A stretch of DNA of 64,000 bases from Alcaligenes faecalis. Lineage in GTDB: Bacteria > Pseudomonadota > Gammaproteobacteria > Burkholderiales > Burkholderiaceae_B. Within the stretch, counting starts at the first letter, position 1. Each line of letters starts with the position of its first letter. Under the pieces are notes generated by a model, which saw nothing but the letters and a program-made list of their open reading frames with translations, searched no databases and had not been told where the DNA came from. Below are positions 17,878 through 26,198 of this stretch, one piece after another. A program made the position numbers and the translations under genes. The stretch lies in NCBI RefSeq assembly GCF_005311025.1, contig NZ_CP031747.1, forward strand, positions 2,292,954 through 2,356,953. The letters run 5' to 3'.

Positions 17878-18090
17878 TGTTGCTGCGCCTATCGTCAGGG
17901 CTTCTAAACGACGGTTCTTGGCACAGCCAAGGCTCTGAGGCCACTGTGACACAGGCCCAGGCCTGCAGGCGACAAGGTGACTGCCGACACTGGCCGCTTG
18001 TACCTGTTGGGCAAGTGGCTCACGACGTATCACTCTTGGTATTGCACTGTAGAGGACTTGCCCCCCGGTGACCTTTTCAAGGAGCTAATC

Positions 18091-18636
18091 ATGCAATTGC
18101 GAGACAACGGACTCAGGTTCTCGCCCATCACTATTGTGCTGCACTGGCTTGTAGCGGCCTTGCTGTTTTCCATTCTGGGCTTGGGGGTGGCCCTGGCCCA
18201 AAGCCCCGGCGATGTGCGATTGGTGCAGCTGCAAAATCTGCTGGGGACGCTGCTGTTCCTGATTTCCATCTACCGCTTCTGGGCGCGGGTGACTTCTTTT
18301 CACCCCTTGCCGGTGGGCTCGCCCAACCCGGTGGAAGTAATAGTGGCCCGCTCCGTGGCGACAGCCCTGGCCTTGGCGATGGTGCTGCTGCCCGTCGCCG
18401 TCTGGCTATCCCGTGCGGCGGCTGGCGTGGCGGTGGAGTTGCCCGGTGGCCTGGCGTTACCGACCGTGATCAGCCCGAATGAGCAGGTCAAAGCCGTGGT
18501 TGATGTGCTGTTCAATATTGGCGCCACAGCCTTTTTGGCAGGGCTGGCCTTGCACCTTTTCGGGGCATTCAAGAATCATTTTGTACTGAAGAATCTGGCC
18601 TTGCGTCGCATCTTGGGCAAACAGGTGGAGTTGTAA
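18091..18636 (+). CDS. Cytochrome b561-family membrane protein
   Basis: This 181-residue protein has four membrane segments and histidines placed to hold heme b: RFSPITIVLHWLVAALLFS in the first segment and ALHLFGAFKNHF in the last. It matches the bacterial b561 (YceJ/CybB) family of membrane electron carriers that accept electrons from quinol. AAGGAG at 18079-18084 supports the ATG at 18091. It is three bases upstream of the nitronate monooxygenase gene and thus in one unit with it. Confidence 0.88.
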   Translation: MQLRDNGLRFSPITIVLHWLVAALLFSILGLGVALAQSPGDVRLVQLQNLLGTLLFLISIYRFWARVTSFHPLPVGSPNPVEVIVARSVATALALAMVLLPVAVWLSRAAAGVAVELPGGLALPTVISPNEQVKAVVDVLFNIGATAFLAGLALHLFGAFKNHFVLKNLALRRILGKQVEL

Positions 18637-18639
18637 ATC

Positions 18640-19572
18640 ATGAGCGAAGCAAATCGAGACTTTGCGGGCAATGTCATCACGCAGATGTGCGGAGTGCAGT
18701 ACCCGATTTTTCTGGCAGGCATGGCCGCTATTTCCGGGCCGCAACTGGTGGCGGCGGTAGCGAATGCGGGCGGGATGGGCGTGTTGGGCGGCTTGCGCCT
18801 GGCACCTTTGATGCTGCGTAAATGGCTGCGCGAAACCAGGGCACTGACGGACCAGCCTTTCGGGGTGAATGTAGTGCCGCAGTTTGGTGGCCCGGAGGTG
18901 TTCGAGGCTCAGTTTCAAGTGATCTTGCAGGAGCGGCCTCGCATCCTGTCGCTGTTCTATGCCGAGGACTATTCCGCCGACATGATTCCCCGCGCCAAAG
19001 ACGCCGGCATGATTGTGATGGTGCAAACCGGCACGGTGGCTCTGGCTCGTAAAGCGATTGCGCATGGGGCCGACATTATCGTCGCCCAAGGCAGTGAGGC
19101 TGGTGGCCATCTGAATCGCGGCACCATTGGCCTGATGTCTTTACTACCCGCGATTCTGGACTGTGCGCAAGGTCGTCCCGTACTGGCGGCAGGCGGGATT
19201 ACGACCCGCCAGGATGTCAGGGCGGCCATGAGCCTGGGGGCTTCCGGCGTATTGGTGGGCACGGCCTTTCTGGCCAGCAAGGAGTCCAACGCGCATCCGC
19301 TCTACAAGCAAAAGATTCTGGAAGCCAGCACGGACGATACGGAATATCGCACCGGCTATTCTTTTGGCTGGACGTACGGCACGCCGCATCGGGTGATTCC
19401 CAACCGCGACAAGTGGAATGTGCTGCGTTTGGTTGGGGGTGGGGTGCGGGCAATTGATAAGGACAGAATGGCCAGGAAACTGTCTTTGTATGCCGGTCAG
19501 GGCGTGGGCAAGATCCACAGCATTGTGCCTGCGGCAGAGCGGGTCGAGGAGCTGGTTTTGGGCTTGTCCTGA
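18640..19572 (+). CDS. Nitronate monooxygenase-family flavoprotein
   Basis: This 310-residue FMN-dependent TIM barrel shows the NMO/2-nitropropane dioxygenase motifs: QYPIFLAGMAAISGPQLVAAVANAGGMG near the N-terminus, AQGSEAGGHLNRG with the candidate catalytic His, and the phosphate-binding segment GASGVLVGTAFL. It would oxidise alkyl nitronates to carbonyls and nitrite, or reduce enoyl substrates as FabK does. Its neighbours are cytochrome b561 and a divergent globin-like gene. Confidence 0.88.
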   Translation: MSEANRDFAGNVITQMCGVQYPIFLAGMAAISGPQLVAAVANAGGMGVLGGLRLAPLMLRKWLRETRALTDQPFGVNVVPQFGGPEVFEAQFQVILQERPRILSLFYAEDYSADMIPRAKDAGMIVMVQTGTVALARKAIAHGADIIVAQGSEAGGHLNRGTIGLMSLLPAILDCAQGRPVLAAGGITTRQDVRAAMSLGASGVLVGTAFLASKESNAHPLYKQKILEASTDDTEYRTGYSFGWTYGTPHRVIPNRDKWNVLRLVGGGVRAIDKDRMARKLSLYAGQGVGKIHSIVPAAERVEELVLGLS

Positions 19573-19629
19573 CGCTTTACTGCGGCATAGCCTGTGCGGA
19601 GCGGCTGGACAGACCCACAGGCTGACCGG

Positions 19630-20544
19630 TCAACTCAACAGTGCGGCTTCGCCTTGATCCAGTTTCGGTAATTGGGCGAACTGCGCTTGAGCCAGGGCCA
19701 CAAAGCTGCGCAGGGCCGAGCCAGGATTGGCATCAGCACGACGGATAAACACGGTTTTTACCCGCGCAACGTCAGGTGGCAGTTCGTGGCATTGCACGGG
19801 CAGGCGCAAGCTGCTGTTCTGGGCGACCGCTTTGGGCAGCAAGGTAATGCCCATGCCCGAGGCTACGCAGGACAGAATGCCGTCCAGTGTGCCCATTTCC
19901 ATGATCTGGTTGGGCACCAGCCCAGCCTGATAAAACCAGTGTTCCAGCGTAGAGCGGTAAAAGCAGCCGGTTCTAAAGACCAGTACGGTTTGTTGGGGAA
20001 TTTTTTCAATCAGGGCAGGCAGGGATTCCACCGCCTTGCTGCTGACCAGCACCAGTTCTTCTTCAAACACTTCTTCTTGAGTCAGGGCGGCGTTTTGATG
20101 AAAGCCACCGACAAACGCACCATCGAGCTGGTGGGTCTCAATGGCCTTGATCAGCTCGGCCGTGGTCCCGGTTTGCAAGGACAACTGAACCTGGGGATAG
20201 CGTTCGCGGTATTGGGTCAAAACCTGGGGCAGACGGATGGCGGCCGTGGTCTCCATGGAGCCCAGACGCAGCAGACCGCTGGGAGTGCCGGTGTCTTGCA
20301 GGGCGGCACGGCTTTCTTCGGTCAGTTGCAAGATACGGCGGGCGTAGGCCAGAAAGGTATGGCCAGCCGGAGTCAGTAACACACCACTTTTCTGGCGTAT
20401 GAACAATGGCTGTTCCAGTTCGGCCTCCAGCTCTTTGATGCGCATGGTGACGTTCGATTGCACGGTGTGCACCTTCTGGGCAGCGGCAGTAAAGCTGCCA
20501 TGCTCTGCAACCGCACAAAAAATCTGTAATTGGCGCATTTCCAT
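19630..20544 (-). CDS. LysR-family regulator
   Basis: The protein opens MEMRQLQIFCAVAEHGSFTAAAQKVHTVQSNVTMRIKELE, a standard LysR winged helix, followed by a full effector domain, about 305 residues. Start codons at 20589 and 20553 are also possible; I took the one giving the usual LysR length before the first helix. It converges on the nitronate monooxygenase gene. No target is evident from the context. Confidence 0.86.
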   Translation of the reverse strand: MEMRQLQIFCAVAEHGSFTAAAQKVHTVQSNVTMRIKELEAELEQPLFIRQKSGVLLTPAGHTFLAYARRILQLTEESRAALQDTGTPSGLLRLGSMETTAAIRLPQVLTQYRERYPQVQLSLQTGTTAELIKAIETHQLDGAFVGGFHQNAALTQEEVFEEELVLVSSKAVESLPALIEKIPQQTVLVFRTGCFYRSTLEHWFYQAGLVPNQIMEMGTLDGILSCVASGMGITLLPKAVAQNSSLRLPVQCHELPPDVARVKTVFIRRADANPGSALRSFVALAQAQFAQLPKLDQGEAALLS

Positions 20545-20634
20545 CTCGGTCATCCCATGTCTGAAAGTGATGCGTGGATTATTACTCAATCACTTTATGG
20601 CATTCCTGATGAGTCGTAAAGCGGTTTGAGGGGC

Positions 20635-21423
20635 TTACAGTTGATTGCGGTAGTTCGCCGGGGTGTGACCAAAGCTGCGCCGAAACAGGCTGATAAAGGC
20701 GCTGGGGCTGGAATAACCCAGATCGTAGGCAATGGTAGCGACCGGCACACCGGCTGCCAGCATCTCCAGGGAGCGCATCAGGCGGGCGCGTTGACGCCAG
20801 GCGGTGAAGTTAAAGCCGGTTTCTGTCACGAAACGGCGGCTTAAAGTGCGCAGGCTGACCGCCGCCCAGTCGGCCCAATGTTCCATGCCCTGATTGTTGC
20901 TGGGGTCGGCAATCAGGGCGCGGGCAATGCGTTGCAAACGCGGGTCCTGGGGGAGCGGGAGCCCAAAAGGTTCGATGGGCAGACTGCGGATTTCGTCCAG
21001 AATGACGGAGGCAATATGAGCCTGGGCTTGGGGCAAGGGCGCGGCGGGAATCAAATCCCAGGAGCAGGCGCGCAGCACGGCTTCACGCAGCAGGCCGGAG
21101 GTGCGCAAGGTGCAGGCCTGGGAAGGCAGATCGGCGCAGGCCGCTTCGTCTATATAGACGCTCCAGCCATGAAAAGGGCCATGCGATTGGCCCGAGTGCA
21201 GGACGTGCGGCGGCAGCCAGACGGCATGGATGGCAGGTACTACCCAAACGGCGTCCTCCACTCCAACGGAAAGCAGGCCGCGCAGGGAGCCGAACAACTG
21301 CCCGCGAGCGTGTTGATGGGGGCGCGAGGACAGCTCCGAGTCATGGTTGCCGGTGACGGCGAACAGGACGGGGTGCTCGGGAAAGTTCAGAAAATCATGC
21401 AAACCAATCTTGCGTTCAGGCAT
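20635..21423 (-). CDS. AraC-family regulator, cupin plus HTH
   Basis: This 262-residue protein has an N-terminal cupin (about 25-110, with HQHARGQLFGSLRGLLSVG and PPHVLHSG) and a C-terminal AraC domain (about 165-260, with RTLSRRFVTETGFNFTAWRQRARL and SPSAFISLFRRSFGHTP). This is the compact AraC/YdeC-like layout often linked to efflux genes. It is divergent from the small unknown gene at 21517. Confidence 0.87.
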   Translation of the reverse strand: MPERKIGLHDFLNFPEHPVLFAVTGNHDSELSSRPHQHARGQLFGSLRGLLSVGVEDAVWVVPAIHAVWLPPHVLHSGQSHGPFHGWSVYIDEAACADLPSQACTLRTSGLLREAVLRACSWDLIPAAPLPQAQAHIASVILDEIRSLPIEPFGLPLPQDPRLQRIARALIADPSNNQGMEHWADWAAVSLRTLSRRFVTETGFNFTAWRQRARLMRSLEMLAAGVPVATIAYDLGYSSPSAFISLFRRSFGHTPANYRNQL

Positions 21424-21516
21424 GGCGTAATTTTGTTATCTATTGACCGATATAGTGTACAGCTGCCAAAACCTTTCTGCTTACACTGAAAACCTTGATG
21501 AATAAAGGAGTGACAC

Positions 21517-21771
21517 ATGCAAGCCCATGACATTCTTCCCGATCACGCCAGTGAAGTTCAGATTGATGGCACCACCATTCGCAAAGGCACGGTAGGCGCG
21601 TTTCTGGCTAATGCTGCTGCCTTGCGCCAGCCTGATGTCAGCGACGCTCAACGCCAGCGCGCCTTGAACGATATTGTGGCGGCCTTGCCGGCTCTGAAAG
21701 CACTAGGTTTGTTTGATGCCTTGGAGATTCGAGATCCCCAACTGCGCGATTTTGTGGAGTCCAGACTGTGA
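21517..21771 (+). CDS. Conserved-looking small protein, function unknown
   Basis: This 84-residue acidic soluble protein starts MQAHDILPDHASEVQIDGTT. AAGGAG lies eight bases upstream of the ATG, so expression is likely. The middle contains a helical stretch ending RQRALNDIVAALPALKALGLFD. I do not recognise the family. It lies divergent from the AraC regulator at 20635 and upstream of a second unknown gene. Confidence 0.65.
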   Translation: MQAHDILPDHASEVQIDGTTIRKGTVGAFLANAAALRQPDVSDAQRQRALNDIVAALPALKALGLFDALEIRDPQLRDFVESRL

Positions 21772-21927
21772 TGAGAGGTGAAGGCGCAACGGTTCGACCG
21801 TATTTGTTGCGCGATACCGCTTGGCTGTATTTACCTAGCGGCTTGATGCATGCTTTCGGAAGCCCTCCGCATCTGGGCGTGCGCCGCTTCGATGTTGGCT
21901 GTCTTTATTGATGGCAAGGAGCCGCTT

Positions 21928-22314
21928 ATGCAAGTTGATGACACGCAGTTTCCATTGGTGTTTCTAAGAGAACACAGCTCGCAGCAAACGCCGCAACAGG
22001 CGCAGGATCAATTGGAGGCCTTGTTGAATCGGGGCCAACGCTTTGTCTTGCTGACTGACAGGTTGGGCGGTGGGGACCATGCCCATGAGGAAAGCCACGA
22101 GGATCGCAAGCAACGCGCCTTGTTCTTCAAGCAGAACAAGCAGCGCTTGAAGGATTTGTGCGCTGGCATGGTAGTGATCAACAAGGGGCGGGCCATTCCT
22201 GCTGCAGCACGCCTGGCACAGCAGACCTTGGGCCGGGTGCTGGGCCTGCAATTCAGCTTTGTCGTTGATGAAGGCGAAGCCAGGCTTGAGGCCAGTCGGT
22301 TACTGGCCCGTTAA
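21928..22314 (+). CDS. Small soluble protein, function unknown
   Basis: This 128-residue protein starts at the ATG preceded by AAGGAG at 21914-21919; a longer frame from 21850 has no such site. It begins MQVDDTQFPLVFLRE, has a charged helical middle (EESHEDRKQRALFFKQNKQR) and an alpha/beta look overall, with a strand-like FVLLTD and a strand-like AGMVVIN. The fold may be like that of STAS-type regulators, but I cannot name a family. It ends at a strong terminator. Confidence 0.6.
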   Translation: MQVDDTQFPLVFLREHSSQQTPQQAQDQLEALLNRGQRFVLLTDRLGGGDHAHEESHEDRKQRALFFKQNKQRLKDLCAGMVVINKGRAIPAAARLAQQTLGRVLGLQFSFVVDEGEARLEASRLLAR

Positions 22315-22366
22315 ATTGCGGGCGGCATGGCTGCCAGAAAGAGGGTATTCGATCAACAGAGGGACC

Positions 22367-22395
22367 ACAGGCCGTGTGATGCGGCCTGTTTTTTT
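22367..22395 (+). terminator. Rho-independent terminator
   Basis: ACAGGCCG and CGGCCTGT form a perfect 8-bp stem with a 7-base loop followed by seven T residues. It ends the unit of the unknown genes at 21517-22314. Confidence 0.9.
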
Positions 22396-22474
22396 GTGCG
22401 CTAAGGCAGACAGCGCTGGAGCGGGAGAGAGCTGAGCGCAGATTTTTATTTCCAGTTGCAGATTTATCTATAAA

Positions 22475-22489
22475 ATATACACCGTATAT
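22475..22489. promoter_or_regulatory. Palindromic operator candidate before the RibD-like/TetR pair
   Basis: ATATAC-ACC-GTATAT is a perfect inverted repeat 14 bases before the ATG at 22504, within an AT-rich promoter region. The downstream operon encodes a TetR regulator, which fits autoregulation through this site. Confidence 0.5.
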
Positions 22490-22503
22490 ATATAGGGTAG
22501 ATC

Positions 22504-23040
22504 ATGAGCACTGCACACGTTTTCATCGGAACCAGCCTGGACGGATTCATCGCCAAACCGGACGGCGACATTGCCTGGTTACTGGAGCGCAGCGATCCTG
22601 CGGAAGATCACGGCTATATGGCTTTTATTGCGGACAAGGATGCGGTGGTCATGGGACGTGGGACGTACGAGAAAGTCCTGACTTTTGACGTCTGGCCTTA
22701 CCAGCTGCCTGTGGTGGTCTTGTCCAGACAACTGGCCGACACGTCGGTTCCTGAGCATCTGCAAGGCAAAGTCCGTTTCTCCCGCCAGACTCCCGAGCAA
22801 CTGATGGAGCAATTGGCAGCAGAAAATCTGCAACGTATTTATGTAGACGGCGGCCAGCTTATCCAGTCCTTCTTGCGGGCTGGTCTGGTGCACGAGATGA
22901 TTCTTTCCACCATGCCGGTTCTTATTGGTGAAGGCCGCCGACTGTTTGGCGATGTGAATCAGGATATGGATTGGCGTTTGCTCTCCAGCCAGAGCTTTCC
23001 TTCCGGCTTGGTACAGTCTCGTTATCAGTTCAAGTCATGA
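22504..23040 (+). CDS. RibD C-terminal/dihydrofolate-reductase-like oxidoreductase
   Basis: This 178-residue protein has the YyaP/YwjB-type DHFR-like fold: HVFIGTSLDGFIAKPDGDIAWL at the start, VVMGRGTYEKV for NADPH binding, IYVDGGQLIQSFLRAGLVHEMILS near the C-terminus. Such proteins are presumed NADPH-dependent reductases of unclear substrate. The stop overlaps the ATG of the TetR gene by four bases, so the two are one operon. Confidence 0.88.
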   Translation: MSTAHVFIGTSLDGFIAKPDGDIAWLLERSDPAEDHGYMAFIADKDAVVMGRGTYEKVLTFDVWPYQLPVVVLSRQLADTSVPEHLQGKVRFSRQTPEQLMEQLAAENLQRIYVDGGQLIQSFLRAGLVHEMILSTMPVLIGEGRRLFGDVNQDMDWRLLSSQSFPSGLVQSRYQFKS

Positions 23041-23579
23041 GCCGGGGGCGAGGACGTCCGGCTGGAGGTGCCGGCCTGACATTGGACGATATTCTGAACG
23101 CTGGGCTGGCGCTTCTGGACGAGGGCGGTGAGCAAGGTTTGAGTATGCGTGCTTTGGCGGCCCGTCTGGGCGTGACCCCCATGAGTCTGTACAACCACGT
23201 GCCGGATCGGGCAGGCTTGTTGCGCGTCTTGTCCGACCGGGTGTATGCCCAGGTGCTGCAAGGTCTGGATGAGCAGGAAGGCTCGGAACTGCGCCGGATT
23301 TTGCTGCGCTATCACCAGGCGGTTAGCCGTCATCCGCATTTGACCGTGGCCATCTTCAGCGATCCAGCTGCCTTTGCCGGGGTGACGCAGGAGATTACCC
23401 AGCGCTTGCGTAGCTTACTGGCGGACTGCACCGAGGAGCCGGAACTATGGCTGGGCATCTTGATCGACCATGCCCATGGTAGCGGTCTGCCTGCTTCTAT
23501 TACGAAAGATGAAGCGGCACAGCGTGTTTATGAGCAGGCTTTGGATCGCTTGTTGATGGCGCTGAATGGTACGGCTTGA
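23037..23579 (+). CDS. TetR-family regulator
   Basis: The 180-residue protein has a TetR DNA-binding domain (about 15-65, with SMRALAARLGVTPMSLYNHVPDRAGLLRVL) and a TetR_C-type ligand domain. The ATG at 23037 overlaps the upstream stop; longer in-frame starts lie inside the reductase gene. Its last codons are part of the first unit of a 38-bp tandem repeat. It probably represses its own operon through the palindrome at 22475. Confidence 0.87.
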   Translation: MSRGRGRPAGGAGLTLDDILNAGLALLDEGGEQGLSMRALAARLGVTPMSLYNHVPDRAGLLRVLSDRVYAQVLQGLDEQEGSELRRILLRYHQAVSRHPHLTVAIFSDPAAFAGVTQEITQRLRSLLADCTEEPELWLGILIDHAHGSGLPASITKDEAAQRVYEQALDRLLMALNGTA

Positions 23580-23724
23580 ACCTGATTCGCCTGGATAGTC
23601 ACGATGGTATGGCTTGATTCAGATTTGCCTGCTTAGCCATGATAGTGCGGCTTGATTCTGATTTGCCGCGCTATTTACGATGACGCGACTTGATTCTGAT
23701 TCGTCAGGTCAGTCACGAAAAAGC
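23573..23724. repeat. Four tandem copies of a 38-bp repeat
   Basis: Units start at 23573, 23611, 23649 and 23687, each exactly 38 bases. The core GGCTTGATTCTGATTTGCC is shared with a few changes per copy, and the second halves are looser (a common AT-rich piece with TACGATG or CACGATG). The first unit contains the end and stop codon of the TetR gene, and the last runs into a terminator. No spacers of unrelated sequence are present, so it is not a CRISPR array. Confidence 0.85.
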
Positions 23725-23747
23725 AGGGGCCCTTCCTGCTTTTTTTA
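23718..23747. terminator. Rho-independent terminator between converging TetR genes
   Basis: AAAAAGCAGG and CCTGCTTTTTTT pair around a seven-base loop with T runs on both strands, so it can serve both converging TetR genes. Its T run overlaps the last codons of the minus-strand gene. Confidence 0.85.
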
Positions 23748-24350
23748 TGCCGTGCCTTTTACTGCTGCACCCTGCAAGAACAACTGGGTCATGTCCTCGA
23801 ATTCCTGATGCAAGGACAGCTCGGGCTGATTCAGCCAGCGCAGCATGGCTCCGAAGTACAGGTGATGAAACCAGTGGGCCAGTTGCTCGGGGCTTAGTGA
23901 CGGATTCAACTCCCCCGAGTCTTGGGCTAAGGCAATCAATGCCTGCCAGGTTTGAGTGATGTCACTGTCCTTGCTGGCTGTGCCTGTATTCAGCAATTGA
24001 TGGCGCAGATAGGCTCTCAAGAACTCTGGGTGTTCGGTGCACCAGTCTGCCGAGGCACGCAGAATGCACAAAGCCTGCGTCTGAAACGTAGGGCACTGAG
24101 CCACCTCATGTTGCAGATAGGCCAGATCCTGCTTTAGCTGCGCATCCACATGTAACGCCAGCACCGCCTCTTTGCTGGGGAAGTGTTTGTACAAGGTGCG
24201 CTTGGCGATATCGGCCCGGTCTGCAATCTGCTCCATGGTCACAGCCTCGTAGCCGTGCTGCTCAAACAGGGTGGCCGCTGTCTGGCGTATCTGCTCCAGC
24301 ATCAGCAGGCGTTTGCGTTCCCGGCGACCCGGATCATGGTCTGTAGTCAT
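23745..24350 (-). CDS. TetR-family regulator divergent from a glycosyltransferase
   Basis: This 201-residue protein has an N-terminal TetR domain (about 12-60, VTMEQIADRADIAKRTLYKHFPSKEAVLALH) and an all-helical C-terminal domain. It is divergent from the UGT-like glycosyltransferase at 24438, with a pair of GTATAC sites between them, so it is the likely repressor of that gene. Confidence 0.88.
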   Translation of the reverse strand: MTTDHDPGRRERKRLLMLEQIRQTAATLFEQHGYEAVTMEQIADRADIAKRTLYKHFPSKEAVLALHVDAQLKQDLAYLQHEVAQCPTFQTQALCILRASADWCTEHPEFLRAYLRHQLLNTGTASKDSDITQTWQALIALAQDSGELNPSLSPEQLAHWFHHLYFGAMLRWLNQPELSLHQEFEDMTQLFLQGAAVKGTA

Positions 24351-24362
24351 GTTAGTTTAAAA

Positions 24363-24389
24363 AAGTATACGAATTGCATAAGTATACGA
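24363..24389. promoter_or_regulatory. Paired operator candidate between TetR and glycosyltransferase genes
   Basis: The decamer AAGTATACGA occurs at 24363-24372 and again at 24380-24389, a 17-base period, and each copy has the self-complementary core GTATAC. This spacing, under two helix turns, suits two TetR dimers bound side by side. Confidence 0.5.
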
Positions 24390-24437
24390 CGTGCAATATT
24401 ATGATGCCATTGCTGTTATCGCTCTCAAGGCCAGATC

Positions 24438-25667
24438 ATGAAATTTGCGCTTGTGACTTATGGTACCGAGGGGGATGTACGTCCGCTTGCCACCTTGGCG
24501 GCGGGTTTGATGGCATCGGGGCACGAAGTCTGCCTGTTGGCGGACGGTGGTACTTTAAGCTCTGCTCGAACCTTGGGTGTGCCATGTCTGCCTCTGGCCG
24601 GTGATATACGGCAGGCCCTGATGCCTGGGCAGATTCTGTCCAGTGCGGTGCAGGAAAAGGGCGGTTTTCAACAAACGGCCAAGGCGCTGTCGGCGATTGC
24701 CAATGTCAACACACCCGCTTGGATGCAAACCGTGCTGGATGCCAGCGAGGGTTGTGACGCGATTATCGTTTCGGGTCTGGCCGCTTTTGTGGGGCTGTCC
24801 GTGGCAGAGCGTCGCGGCATTAAGGCCATTGGTACCGGGCTGATACCCATCACTCCCACCGCTGCCTTTTCCTCTCCCTTCTTGCCACCGACCAAGGTGC
24901 CGCGCTTTTTGAACAAACGCAGTCATGAGTGGGTAAATGCGCTACTGTGGCGGGCGTTCAAGCGAGTTACCAATCAGGCTCGGCAACAAATCTGTGGGCT
25001 GCCCGCCCAGAACAAGGTCTGGTCCGACCATCCCATGTTGTACGGTGTCTCTCCCAGCTTGCTGGCTCCGCCCAGGGACTGGCCAGACAATGCGCGCTTG
25101 TGTGGTCAGTGGATCATGCCGTCTGGGGGCTGGACGATGGATGCGGAGCTGGAAGCTTTTCTGGCAGCGGGGGAGGCACCGATTTATATAGGTTTTGGCA
25201 GTATGGCCGGGTTTGATCGCGCGCACTTTATCCAGATGATGATTGAAGCCATGCAAGGTCGCCGCGTGGTGTTCAGCCCCGGTTGGAGTGGTATGCAAGA
25301 GGCGGTCTTGCCAGACAATTTCTTCAAGGTGGGCGAGGTGCCGCATCAGCATTTATTCCCCCGCATGTCCCTTGTTATCCACCATGGCGGCTCGGGAACC
25401 ACGCATTCAGCCGCCAGAGCGGGTGTGCCGTCCATTGTTTTGCCCTTTGCCGGTGATCAGTTTTTTTGGGCGCACAGGCTGGCGTTGTTGGGTGTGGCGC
25501 CGGAGCCTTTATCGGGCAAACGGGTCAATAGTGCTCAGCTGAAAGCGGCTTTGGCCTTTGTTCAGCAAGACGATGTGCGGGCACGTGCTCAACACATCGC
25601 GCAGGATATGGAGCAGGAAGATGGGGTGGCGGTGGCTGTTGCGACGATCGAAGCCTTGATGCGCTAG
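24438..25667 (+). CDS. UGT/MGT-type glycosyltransferase (GT1, GT-B fold)
   Basis: This 409-residue protein opens MKFALVTYGTEGDVRPLATLAAGL, as in sterol and macrolide glucosyltransferases, and carries the C-terminal donor-binding signature HHGGSGTTHSAARAGVPSIV and FAGDQFFWA. It would transfer a sugar from a nucleotide sugar to a hydrophobic small molecule. The TetR regulator divergent from it suggests induction by its acceptor, so detoxification by glycosylation is the most likely role; synthesis of a glycolipid is an alternative. Confidence 0.88.
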   Translation: MKFALVTYGTEGDVRPLATLAAGLMASGHEVCLLADGGTLSSARTLGVPCLPLAGDIRQALMPGQILSSAVQEKGGFQQTAKALSAIANVNTPAWMQTVLDASEGCDAIIVSGLAAFVGLSVAERRGIKAIGTGLIPITPTAAFSSPFLPPTKVPRFLNKRSHEWVNALLWRAFKRVTNQARQQICGLPAQNKVWSDHPMLYGVSPSLLAPPRDWPDNARLCGQWIMPSGGWTMDAELEAFLAAGEAPIYIGFGSMAGFDRAHFIQMMIEAMQGRRVVFSPGWSGMQEAVLPDNFFKVGEVPHQHLFPRMSLVIHHGGSGTTHSAARAGVPSIVLPFAGDQFFWAHRLALLGVAPEPLSGKRVNSAQLKAALAFVQQDDVRARAQHIAQDMEQEDGVAVAVATIEALMR

Positions 25668-25687
25668 TCTGCGATAGGTTTGTCAGA

Positions 25688-25714
25688 AAAAGCTGGGGTA
25701 AAGCCCCAGCAAGT
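25688..25714 (-). terminator. Rho-independent terminator
   Basis: GCTGGGG and CCCCAGC enclose a short loop; on the minus strand the stem is followed by TTTTT, ending the GST-VOC unit. On the plus strand a weaker T run may end the glycosyltransferase transcript. Confidence 0.8.
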
Positions 25715-25760
25715 TTTGGATATTTGCCGGGGCTGGAATGGATCTACGTTGTGGACCAAG

Positions 25761-26171
25761 CTAGGCCGCCAGAATCTCGTTAAATTCCAGCACATTCAAA
25801 TCCGGGTCGCGGATAAAGCAGACCATGCGACGGCCATGCCCCATCATTACCGGGCCTTCACTGACGCGAATATTCTCCCGCGCCAGCCAACTCAGCAACT
25901 CGTCCATGCTGTCGATAATGAAGGCGGCATGGGTGTAGCCGGGCCGCTTCACAGGTGCATCCAGCAATACATTGCCTTCCTCTGCGGCCAAGCCGTTATA
26001 GATCAAGTGAATACGCATTCCGTTGGCATGAACCAGGCCGCAAGCTTTGGCTTGAGGCGCAAACTCGTCGGGGTCGCGCAGAAAACCCAGCTTGGCGTAA
26101 AAGGCCTCTGCAATGTCCAGGTCCGTTACCCGTATGCCTATATGGTCCAGTTCCAGTTTGTTGAAGTTCAT
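25761..26171 (-). CDS. VOC-superfamily (glyoxalase-fold) protein
   Basis: This 136-residue protein has two beta-alpha-beta-beta-beta units with the metal-ligand positions of the family: LDHIGIRVTDLDIAEAFYAKLGF, then THAAFIID, and the last Glu in DPDLNVLEFNEI. The ATG at 26171 is chosen over a TTG at 26189. It follows a glutathione S-transferase gene in the same direction, which fits lactoylglutathione-lyase-like or fosfomycin-type detoxification. The substrate is unknown. Confidence 0.85.
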   Translation of the reverse strand: MNFNKLELDHIGIRVTDLDIAEAFYAKLGFLRDPDEFAPQAKACGLVHANGMRIHLIYNGLAAEEGNVLLDAPVKRPGYTHAAFIIDSMDELLSWLARENIRVSEGPVMMGHGRRMVCFIRDPDLNVLEFNEILAA

Positions 26172-26198
26172 GATGTATTTCTGCTCCAAGGGCGTCCG

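Noticed and set aside
23573-23724. CRISPR array
   Set aside because: The repeats are directly adjacent with no spacers, and no cas genes are near.
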